Assembly: GCA_913031035.1 (NCBI GenBank)
Contig: CAJWGN010000004.1
Span: 1 to 64,000 of the forward strand
Length of the DNA stretch: 64,000 bases
Direction: 5' to 3'
Source: an uncultured Gammaproteobacteria bacterium
Lineage (GTDB): Bacteria; Pseudomonadota; Gammaproteobacteria; Pseudomonadales; Pseudohongiellaceae
Shown here: positions 1 through 7,490 of the stretch, one piece after another
How the letters are laid out: every line of letters starts with the position of its first letter
Position numbering within the stretch: position 1 is the stretch's first letter
The notes under the pieces: model-generated
Seen by the model: the letters and a program-made list of their open reading frames with translations, nothing else
Told to the model about the DNA's origin: nothing
The model's database searches: none
Position numbers and translations under genes: made by a program

Positions 1-1
1 A

Positions 2-430
2 GAAACAAGCTCTAAATTTCTTGTTAAAAACAAAAAGGTAACGTACGAGATTACTCTAAAAACTGCTTATAATATGAGTACCAATGTCAATGTATATGAC
101 TCTAACAACAATTCCTTAGATAAACAATTAATATATACTCCTCATTATAAATTGGTTTTTAAAAGTCTAATCGCCTACAAAGATTTTTCTATAACCTATT
201 TACATAATTATACAGGATACGTATTTACATCAAGAGATAACGAAAATTATCTTCCTTCCTTTAATTTAGGTAGGCTATTTCTTAGTTTCAAAATTAAATT
301 GAAAAATAACTCTGCAAAAATATTTTACAAGATTAATAACTTGTATAATACCAACTATCAAGTGGTGATGAATAGACCAATGCCCTTAATAAATCACGAA
401 ATAGGAATCAATTTTAAAATAAACAAATAA
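2..430 (+). CDS. TonB-dependent outer-membrane receptor, C-terminal part (gene starts upstream)
   Basis: The reading frame is open from base 2 and has no start or stop before 430, so this is the 3' end of a longer gene; an internal Met at 74 is not the real start. The residues alternate in amphipathic strands (for example a Y-K-L-V-F-K-S-L-I-A-Y strand) and contain the N-L-Y-N-T-N-Y-Q turn that is typical of the last strands of TonB-dependent receptors (established family knowledge). It would form the end of a 22-strand barrel in the outer membrane. The following three exported proteins read the same way with short gaps or overlaps, suggesting one surface operon. The ligand cannot be told from this fragment; a BtuB-like corrinoid receptor is an inference from the neighbours. 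Confidence 0.7.
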   Translation, partial: ETSSKFLVKNKKVTYEITLKTAYNMSTNVNVYDSNNNSLDKQLIYTPHYKLVFKSLIAYKDFSITYLHNYTGYVFTSRDNENYLPSFNLGRLFLSFKIKLKNNSAKIFYKINNLYNTNYQVVMNRPMPLINHEIGINFKINK

Positions 431-440
431 AAAATAAATA

Positions 441-2078
441 ATGAAAAAAATAAATTATCTACTTATCATTCTTTCAATAGCATTTGGAAACCTTAATGCT
501 CAACAAAATGTTGCAGATTTTGAAAACCTAATATTAAGCCCAGAATCTTATTGGGATGGATCAGACTTATCTGGACTTTCTCTAGCAAGTAAATATACGT
601 CAAGTTTTACCGTTGGTGATGTCACTTTAAATAACACTTGGAACAGCAAATGGAGCTATTGGTCAGATGGCTGGATATATTCTAACAATACTGACAGCAT
701 CACATCAGGATTTTCAAATTTATCAAGTTCAATACCAGGTCATGGCGTTAATAATTCATCAAATTATGCAATTGGCATGAGTAACGTTTATCTACATCTT
801 GACACATCTATTACAAACGATCAAATTTCTGGAATATATGTAACCAATACCACATATGCACATAACAGTATGAGAGATGGAGATCAATTTGCAAAAAAGT
901 TCACCAACGCTGATCAAGATTATTATAAACTTACAGTTACATCTATTAACAATGGAACAGATGTTGATTCTGTGGAATTTTTTTTAGCTGATTTTACTCA
1001 CACAGACAGTACTCAAGATTATATTTTAAACGATTGGCAATATATAGACTTAACAACATTAGGTTTTATTGATTCTATAAAATTTTCTCTATCATCTTCG
1101 GATAATGGTACTTTTGGAATGAATACACCAGCATTTTTCGCTCTAGATAATATTATTCATGGAGCATCTATTTATGATTTTGAAAATTTAACTTTAAGTC
1201 CAGATTCATTCTTTGATGGTTCAGATTTATCAGGAACACCAGACAACCCAGATTATTTTTCTGAATTTTCAAGCGGTCCTAATACTCTTAACAACATATG
1301 GAATAGTAATTGGAGCTATTGGAAATCAGGATGGATTTATTCAAACACCACTGATTCAGTAACATCAGGATTTACTAATCTTAGCAGTTCTAAAGCAGGG
1401 AGTGGATATATGGGAAGTGAAAATTATGTAATTGGAAAAAGTAAATCTTACATCACCTATGATTCTCCCCAAGAATTTACCGCTTTCATCTCAAACAATA
1501 CGTATGCAGCAAACAGCATGAGAGATGGAGATGGTTTAGCTAAAAAATTCACTAATGCTGACCAGGATTATTTGAAATTATATTTTTACGGATATTTAAA
1601 CGGAACACTAATTGACAGTTCAATGCTATATTTAGCAGATTTCACACATACTGACAGTACTTTGGATTATATTGTAAATGTTAACCCTGGATTTGGTTGG
1701 CAGTATATTGAAATTCCATCTAATAATGTAGACAGTGTAGTTTTTGAATTAGAATCCAGTGATGTTGGAGCATTTGGAATGAACACGCCAGACTTTTTCT
1801 GTATGGATAACATAGGCAATTACCCATTATCGACAGTTGAAATATCAGAAAATAAATTCTCAATATATCCAAACCCATGTTCGGATTTCATAAATTTAAA
1901 AAGTCTAGAAAATAATGATGAATATTCTATTTCTATATTCGACATATGTGGGAAAGAAATAATTAATAATTTGAAAAATCCAAAACAAATAGATATTTCT
2001 TCTTTTATAAAAGGACAATACTTAATGAAAATACAAACTAAAGATGGTATAATTAATGAAAGATTACTTAAGATATAA
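441..2078 (+). CDS. Exported protein with two DUF4465-like repeats and a T9SS sorting domain
   Basis: A signal peptide ends at about residue 20 (L-N-A-Q). Two homologous halves follow, residues about 25-237 and 246-455. Each begins with a D-F-E-N-L-x-L-S-P motif followed by D-G-S-D-L-S-G, then W-x-Y-W-x-x-G-W-I-Y-S-N, N-S-M-R-D-G-D, K-K-F-T-N-A-D-Q-D-Y and L-A-D-F-T-H-T-D-S. These match my recollection of the DUF4465 family. From about residue 472 a Y-P-N-P motif opens a type IX secretion type A sorting domain, so the mature protein should be displayed on the cell surface. It starts 10 bp after the receptor and overlaps the next gene by 23 bp. The duplicated domain suggests two binding sites; ligand unknown. 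Family assignment is from memory of motifs, not a search. Confidence 0.75.
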   Translation: MKKINYLLIILSIAFGNLNAQQNVADFENLILSPESYWDGSDLSGLSLASKYTSSFTVGDVTLNNTWNSKWSYWSDGWIYSNNTDSITSGFSNLSSSIPGHGVNNSSNYAIGMSNVYLHLDTSITNDQISGIYVTNTTYAHNSMRDGDQFAKKFTNADQDYYKLTVTSINNGTDVDSVEFFLADFTHTDSTQDYILNDWQYIDLTTLGFIDSIKFSLSSSDNGTFGMNTPAFFALDNIIHGASIYDFENLTLSPDSFFDGSDLSGTPDNPDYFSEFSSGPNTLNNIWNSNWSYWKSGWIYSNTTDSVTSGFTNLSSSKAGSGYMGSENYVIGKSKSYITYDSPQEFTAFISNNTYAANSMRDGDGLAKKFTNADQDYLKLYFYGYLNGTLIDSSMLYLADFTHTDSTLDYIVNVNPGFGWQYIEIPSNNVDSVVFELESSDVGAFGMNTPDFFCMDNIGNYPLSTVEISENKFSIYPNPCSDFINLKSLENNDEYSISIFDICGKEIINNLKNPKQIDISSFIKGQYLMKIQTKDGIINERLLKI

Positions 2079-3063
2079 GCTTTCTTTAGTATTTTATTTA
2101 CTGTTAATTTTCACAATTCCAGTAATAGCTCAATTTGCTCCTTCTGCAGGAATTCAAGGAACTACTGCTATCCATAAGGATAGCAGTATCTTTATTAATT
2201 GGGCAACTGCAAGTTCTGTTGTTATTGGACAAGAGGATATTTCTAACCCTCAATCTGTTTTAGCAAGTGCTGGAGACAGTTCAATGGCGATTGGAGCTCC
2301 TGGAAATGGAATTGTAAGTTTAGGAGATGGTGGAGAAGCTATTTTAAGTTTTGACAGATTTATTGAGAATGGTCCCGGATGGGATTTTGCCATTTTCGAA
2401 AATGCATTTAGCGATACTTTTCTAGAACTTGGATTTGTGGAGGTAAGTAGTAATGGAACTGAATTTGTTAGATTTCCACCAACTTCTTTAACTCAGGATA
2501 CTATCCAAATTGATGCGTTTGGCTCTGTAAACCCTATACACATTAATAATCTAGCTGGTAAATACAGAGCTAATTATGGTACTCCATTTGACTTAGAAGA
2601 ACTAATAAACGAACCAAATCTTGATATTAATTCTATATCTCATGTGAAAATTATTGATGTGGTTGGTTCAATTGATTCTAGTTATTGTAACTACGATCAA
2701 TATTTAAATAAAATTAATGATCCCTTTCCTACTCCTTTTCCTTCTTCAGGTTTTGATTTAGATGCTGTGGGAGTTATTTATCAAGCACCTGTGAATATTC
2801 AAGTAGAAAACTATTCTAGTTTTTTAGAAGATTTCAGAATAATAAATGGTTTTATTATGTTTAATTTAAACACCATTAGAACAACTTTAATTAGTACAAA
2901 AATATTTGATTTAACAGGAGAAGTTATTTTACAAAATAATAAAATTCACAATCCTGGAGCAATTCAAAACATAGATATTCGTACTTATAAAAATGGAATT
3001 TATATTTTAAATGTTTCTAATGAAAATCAAAGTATAACTCGAAAATTTTCCTTAAACTATTGA
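2056..3063 (+). CDS. T9SS-secreted cell-surface protein of the receptor locus
   Basis: The predicted start lies within the end of the preceding gene and gives a good signal peptide (hydrophobic core residues 9-24, cleavage after V-I-A-Q), which supports this start. The central region has a G-W-D-F-A-I-F-E-N-A-F motif followed by an E-V-S-S-N-G-x-E-F strand, a pattern I associate with 'cell surface proteins' found beside beta-propeller lipoproteins in Bacteroidota. The last 75 residues, with F-D-L-T-G-E-V and Y-K-N-G-I-Y-I-L-N-V, resemble a type A T9SS sorting domain. Translation is probably coupled to the upstream gene (23 bp overlap) and the next gene starts 1 bp after the stop. Biochemical role unknown; probably part of one capture complex. 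Confidence 0.65.
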   Translation: MKDYLRYKLSLVFYLLLIFTIPVIAQFAPSAGIQGTTAIHKDSSIFINWATASSVVIGQEDISNPQSVLASAGDSSMAIGAPGNGIVSLGDGGEAILSFDRFIENGPGWDFAIFENAFSDTFLELGFVEVSSNGTEFVRFPPTSLTQDTIQIDAFGSVNPIHINNLAGKYRANYGTPFDLEELINEPNLDINSISHVKIIDVVGSIDSSYCNYDQYLNKINDPFPTPFPSSGFDLDAVGVIYQAPVNIQVENYSSFLEDFRIINGFIMFNLNTIRTTLISTKIFDLTGEVILQNNKIHNPGAIQNIDIRTYKNGIYILNVSNENQSITRKFSLNY

Positions 3064-3064
3064 A

Positions 3065-4090
3065 ATGAAAAGGTCTATTAATCTACTAATATTTGGCTTC
3101 TTTATAGTTATATCCTCAAGTTGTGAAAAATTAAACCCCGAAGACAATTCTTCCAACGTAAGTATTAATGGGAATGGGTTAGTTCTAATTGGAAATGAAG
3201 GAAATTTCCAGTACGGTAATTCTTCCATTTCTTCCTACAACAAAAATACTCAAGAAATAGCTACTAATATTTACCAAAATATAAATCAAAGTCCTTTGGG
3301 TGATGTTCTTCACAGTATTTCTCATATAGATCATCAATTATTTTTAGTGATAAACAACTCAAGTAAAATAGTAGTAATCAATGACGAAACATTTCTTTAT
3401 GAATATGAAATAGATAATCTATTATCGCCTAGAAAAATAATTAAAGTAAATAACTCCAAATATTACATAACCGATTTATATTCAAACAGTATTTACATTT
3501 ACAACGCTTACCAGAATACAACTAGTGAAATTGCTGTTAACGGATGGTGTGAAGATATTTTAATGCAAAATGGGAAGGTATATGCATGTAATGTAACTAA
3601 TGACCAGATTTATGTTATTAATTCCGAAGACGATTCTATTTTAGACAGCATAAGTGTAGGACAAAATCCAGTATCTATTAAAGAAGATTTAAAAGGAGAC
3701 TTATGGGTGCTCTGTCAGGGTTCAGTTTCTAATAATGAAAATCCTAGCATTTCAATAATTAAAACGCAGAGTTTACAAATTATTAAAAATTTTAATTTAG
3801 AAAGCAACCAGAGTTATCCATCCTCAATGAATATATTCAAAAACGAGGTGTTTTTTATAAACAAACATGTATACAAGATACCTTCTATAGAAGATACATT
3901 GCAAGAAATCATATGGGAAAACACAGGTAATACGTTCTATAACTTATCAATTGATCCGTATAACAAAGATTTATATATAACAGATGCTAAAGATTATGTT
4001 CAAAATGGATCTTTACTAATAATCGATAGCATCGGAAATTTAAAGAATGAGGTGACTACAGGGATAATACCTAAATCAATCGTATTTTAA
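3065..4090 (+). CDS. Surface lipoprotein with YncE/DUF5074-like beta-propeller (BtuG-like)
   Basis: The N-terminus is a lipoprotein signal with the lipobox I-S-S-S-C at residue 20. The rest is a series of short blades with phrases such as S-K-I-V-V-I-N-D-E, D-L-Y-S-N-S-I-Y-I-Y-N, N-D-Q-I-Y-V-I-N-S-E-D and I-S-V-G-Q-N-P-V-S-I, typical of YncE-type seven-bladed propellers. In Bacteroides the lipoprotein BtuG has this architecture and caps the BtuB receptor to bind vitamin B12 (established); the same receptor-plus-propeller arrangement here makes a BtuG-like capture role a reasonable inference, not a demonstrated one. The 3' end overlaps the convergent SulP gene by 4 bp. Confidence 0.65.
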   Translation: MKRSINLLIFGFFIVISSSCEKLNPEDNSSNVSINGNGLVLIGNEGNFQYGNSSISSYNKNTQEIATNIYQNINQSPLGDVLHSISHIDHQLFLVINNSSKIVVINDETFLYEYEIDNLLSPRKIIKVNNSKYYITDLYSNSIYIYNAYQNTTSEIAVNGWCEDILMQNGKVYACNVTNDQIYVINSEDDSILDSISVGQNPVSIKEDLKGDLWVLCQGSVSNNENPSISIIKTQSLQIIKNFNLESNQSYPSSMNIFKNEVFFINKHVYKIPSIEDTLQEIIWENTGNTFYNLSIDPYNKDLYITDAKDYVQNGSLLIIDSIGNLKNEVTTGIIPKSIVF

Positions 4091-6120
4091 TTATTAAATT
4101 CTTTATTGCTGAAATCAGAAATTTCACTAACACTTTTATAAATTATTCCCCAAAATTTAAAATAATCTTTGTCTAACTTATTTTCATTATTAAAATGAAT
4201 TATTTGATCGTTATTTAAAGATATTAGATTTTGTATTTGATCATCATTACTTAAAGAAATCCATTCTTGATATAACTCATCGTTACTAATAGTACTATCA
4301 ATAATTGTTTTATGAAATTTGCTAAATTCTTTTTTCAATTGGTTGGTGTTTTTTGTGAGTATTGAGCCTTTATAGTAAAAAGAATTTCTGTAAGATTTAT
4401 AATCATCATAAAATAGATTATTTACAAAGAAAATATCTTTTAGCATTTGATTATAAAGAGAAAGAACATCTTCACTTGATGAAGATTTAATTTCATCTTG
4501 ATACCTTTTTAAAATTATAATAGATGTAGCATTTAAAAAGAATCTTTTATTTGACTTGTTTTCTTTAGTGGATAAAAACTTTTCAAATCCAATTAGTTCT
4601 AATTCTATGTTATTTCTTTTACTTGAAATATCTCTAAAATCTTTGATTACTTCCTGAATTTCATTACTCATTGTATGGCATTTTTTAGCACTTATTTTAA
4701 CTTTACTTCCGTTAGGAATATCTTGCAAAGTTTGCATAAGAGCACCTTTATTTAGGAAGGAAACAATTTGTGCAAATGATATAACTGAATTTTTTTCATC
4801 AATATGTGAAATAAAAGCCAACTCATAATTCTTTCTCAACAAAAAGAACATAGATAAAACAAAACCAATTCCAACACCAGAAAGCAAATCAGTAAGTAAT
4901 ACTGCTGTAATAGTCACAACTATTACTAATCCGTTTTCCCAGTCTGTTTTAAAGTATTTTATAATATTTCTAATCTTAACAAGCTTAAATCCTAGTACAA
5001 CTAGAATTGCTGCAAGAGATGCTAGAGGAATTTTCTCTAATAAAGAAGGTAAAACAAATACACTCAACAATAGTAAGATACCATGTAAAATAGCAGATAA
5101 TTGTGTTTTCGCATTTGCATTTATATTGGCTGAACTTCTAACAATAACCATTGTTATTGGTAATCCACCTATTAAACCCGAAATTAAATTCCCAATTCCT
5201 TGAGCTTTTAATTCCTTATTAGTAGGGGAAATATTTTTATCTGGATCCAACTTATCTGTAGCTTCTAGACTTAAAAGAGTTTCAATACTTCCTACCAATG
5301 CTATAGTGATGGCATATATGTATACATCAGGATTGTTAAAAGCAGTGAAGTCAGGAAAAACTAATAGATTTTTATAATCTCCTGTTGAAAGACCATCAGG
5401 AAGATTAACTAAGTGAGTTGGGGCTAGGTAAGCTAATTCCCCAAAATTTCCGCCAATAGAATTAAATAGCTCGTTTAAAGCAGCTCCTAGAACTACAATA
5501 ACTAACGCTATAGGAAAAAATCTAAGAGTTTTATTTTTTCTTATTATAGGAAGTTCCCAAAAAAGAAGAATTATTATTGATAATAAAAAAATAATAAATG
5601 CACCAATTTCTATATTAGAAATACTCTCAAAAATACTAGTTACAGTATTTCCTCCATCTGGCTCTATAAAAGACATATCGCCTTCGGGATCTGAATCTAC
5701 TCCAAAAGCATGAGGTATTTGCTTTAGAATTAAAGTTACTCCAATAGCAGCCAACATTCCGTGAATTACAGATGTGGGTATAAAATAACCTACCACACCT
5801 AATCGGAAAAGACCAAATAAAAATTGAATCGCACCAGAAAGAACGACAGCTAATAGAAATGCTTCAAAACCTAATTCACCAATAGCTGCAACAACAATTG
5901 TTATTAATCCAGCAGCGGGTCCACTAACTCCAAAACGAGAGCCACTAAAAAGAGTGACTACTAAACCTCCGATAACTCCTGAAATAATACCTGCAAAAGG
6001 ATCTGCTTCGGAACCTTGAGCAATCCCTAAACACAAAGGTAAAGCCACCAACCATACTACGATAGATGCAGTAAAGTCATTTTTAAAACTTGAAAAAGTT
6101 AATTTATTACTGTTAAACAT
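4087..6120 (-). CDS. SulP-family inorganic anion transporter with STAS domain and long C-terminal tail
   Basis: About 430 N-terminal residues form 10 or more hydrophobic segments with SulP signatures: L-P-L-C-L-G-I-A near residue 27, G-S-R-F-G-V-S-G-P-A-A-G at 60-71, and a G-S-I-E-T-L-L-S motif near 277. It should carry sulfate, bicarbonate or a related anion across the inner membrane. A STAS-like cytoplasmic domain follows (about 443-515), and then a further 160 hydrophilic residues rich in K, N, S and Y that I do not recognise. In many bacteria SulP genes are followed by carbonic anhydrase; none is seen here. The gene converges with the propeller lipoprotein gene. Substrate cannot be assigned. 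Confidence 0.85.
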   Translation of the reverse strand: MFNSNKLTFSSFKNDFTASIVVWLVALPLCLGIAQGSEADPFAGIISGVIGGLVVTLFSGSRFGVSGPAAGLITIVVAAIGELGFEAFLLAVVLSGAIQFLFGLFRLGVVGYFIPTSVIHGMLAAIGVTLILKQIPHAFGVDSDPEGDMSFIEPDGGNTVTSIFESISNIEIGAFIIFLLSIIILLFWELPIIRKNKTLRFFPIALVIVVLGAALNELFNSIGGNFGELAYLAPTHLVNLPDGLSTGDYKNLLVFPDFTAFNNPDVYIYAITIALVGSIETLLSLEATDKLDPDKNISPTNKELKAQGIGNLISGLIGGLPITMVIVRSSANINANAKTQLSAILHGILLLLSVFVLPSLLEKIPLASLAAILVVLGFKLVKIRNIIKYFKTDWENGLVIVVTITAVLLTDLLSGVGIGFVLSMFFLLRKNYELAFISHIDEKNSVISFAQIVSFLNKGALMQTLQDIPNGSKVKISAKKCHTMSNEIQEVIKDFRDISSKRNNIELELIGFEKFLSTKENKSNKRFFLNATSIIILKRYQDEIKSSSSEDVLSLYNQMLKDIFFVNNLFYDDYKSYRNSFYYKGSILTKNTNQLKKEFSKFHKTIIDSTISNDELYQEWISLSNDDQIQNLISLNNDQIIHFNNENKLDKDYFKFWGIIYKSVSEISDFSNKEFNN

Positions 6121-6190
6121 GATAAAATATATTTTAGTTGGAAAACCAACGAATTACTAATTAAACGAAAGGGTAGAATTATCGATTAGA

Positions 6191-6541
6191 TCAGCAAATA
6201 GGTGGAGGAATATCTACTTCTTTACAGTTAGAAGTCTCAAATAAAATACAAGGATTGTGTAGATTTTTAAAATGTGTATCAAAGTTTGGGTTTGAGTAGG
6301 AAATAAAATAAAATTCATCTGAGTCTTCCGTCTCGGTTTCCCTCTCGTTATCCTCAGGCTCTTCGCTACTATCATGTTCAAAATCTTTTACAAATTCACA
6401 TGTATTGAAATTACTATCTAAATAAGAAGTATAAATATTAGACAAATAATTAGATAAGAATATAAATAGAAATGATAAGAACATAAGTCTTATAAATCTA
6501 AGATTTGGGATTAATTTATATGTTTTAAAATAATTTATCAT
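6191..6541 (-). CDS. Small hypothetical protein with one membrane segment and an acidic stretch
   Basis: A 116-residue protein with a basic start, one hydrophobic segment (residues about 17-33) and then a strongly acidic run (residues about 52-76, mostly D and E with S and T). Three cysteines lie in the C-terminal third, in the motifs N-P-C, N-C-K and P-P-P-I-C at the very end. The layout suggests an anchored or secreted small protein with an exposed acidic patch that could bind cations, but no family is recognised. It lies 70 bp upstream of the SulP transporter on the same strand; cotranscription is possible. Codon use matches its neighbours. Coding confidence rests on length, composition and the membrane segment only. 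Confidence 0.5.
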   Translation of the reverse strand: MINYFKTYKLIPNLRFIRLMFLSFLFIFLSNYLSNIYTSYLDSNFNTCEFVKDFEHDSSEEPEDNERETETEDSDEFYFISYSNPNFDTHFKNLHNPCILFETSNCKEVDIPPPIC

Positions 6542-6842
6542 TACTATTATTAATGTAATTTAACTTATTTAAATGTAAAATGTTACACTTTTAGATATTT
6601 TTAACAATATGCTCACTCTAAATTAACTGCATGTTGATGATAATTTCACATATCTAACACATAATTTAATTGATAAAATTTTAATATTTATTATATATTA
6701 TATGGAATAGTTTGCATAAGAAATAATATTTCACAATTAAATTAAAAATCTTCAATGTTTTTATCGTAAAACGATCAAAAAGGTTTTAAAAATTTCAATT
6801 TTAGATATTTACACGTGAAAGAGTTGATGCCGTTTAATAATT
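6542..6842. other. Intergenic region, very AT-rich
   Basis: About 300 bases of mostly A and T separate the small acidic protein from the pdeM stop codon. It contains several A/T runs that could hold promoters for the small gene and a terminator for the repair operon, but I see no convincing stem-loop, RNA or reading frame. Confidence 0.5.
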
Positions 6843-7490
6843 TTAAATAGAATTAAGTTGGTCTAATAGAAATATTCCATTTTTTGAAATTAAAATAATT
6901 TCATCTCCGTTGTTTTCCAAATGAATATTATGCGTGCCTGTAAATTCTCCAAATGCTGGGAAAATTATATTTTTTCTAGTGATGTAGAAACAAGGAAGCT
7001 TAATTTGTTGTTTCCCTTTTCCTTTTAATAAAAAAGAAGGATGAACATGGCCACATAAATTAAATATTTTTGATTCTATAAAAGGATAATGGGAAAAGTA
7101 AAATGGGGACTTATTCCAATTCTTTAAAATATCTAAATTTTTAATTTTGAAATTTATTGAATCGTGGTTTCCAATTATTAATTTAAATGCAAGTCTAGAG
7201 GATTTAAAAAACAACAACCATTCTTCCCATTCTAAATTATAATCCGAGTGAAACAAGTCCCCTAAAAAAACTACTTGTTTAGGATGATAATCCTCAATAG
7301 CAGATTTTAAAATATTTAAATTATTTAAAGCTGGAAAGGACGGTAGAGATATACCGTTTTTTCTAAAATGAGTTATTTTACCTATGTGTACATCACTTAA
7401 AATTAGAGAAGAGGTTTCTTTCCAAAAAACAACTTTTCTATAGTCAAAAGTAAGCGTTTGATTGTGGATTATTTTCTTTACACTTTTCAT
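6843..7490 (-). CDS. pdeM: Ligase-associated DNA damage response phosphoesterase PdeM
   Basis: A calcineurin-type metallophosphoesterase of 215 residues. The metal-binding motifs appear in order: L-S-D-V-H-I-G (D33, H35), F-L-G-D-L-F-H-S, I-G-N-H-D-S, F-S-H-Y-P and C-G-H-V-H-P. These identify the PdeM family, which in bacteria is encoded beside a DNA ligase, an Lhr-type helicase and an MBL-fold exonuclease and acts in nucleic-acid processing during DNA repair. All three partners are directly upstream here. The start codon overlaps the stop of the helicase gene by 4 bp (ATGA), so translation is coupled. It is the last gene of the operon. Confidence 0.9.
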   Translation of the reverse strand: MKSVKKIIHNQTLTFDYRKVVFWKETSSLILSDVHIGKITHFRKNGISLPSFPALNNLNILKSAIEDYHPKQVVFLGDLFHSDYNLEWEEWLLFFKSSRLAFKLIIGNHDSINFKIKNLDILKNWNKSPFYFSHYPFIESKIFNLCGHVHPSFLLKGKGKQQIKLPCFYITRKNIIFPAFGEFTGTHNIHLENNGDEIILISKNGIFLLDQLNSI

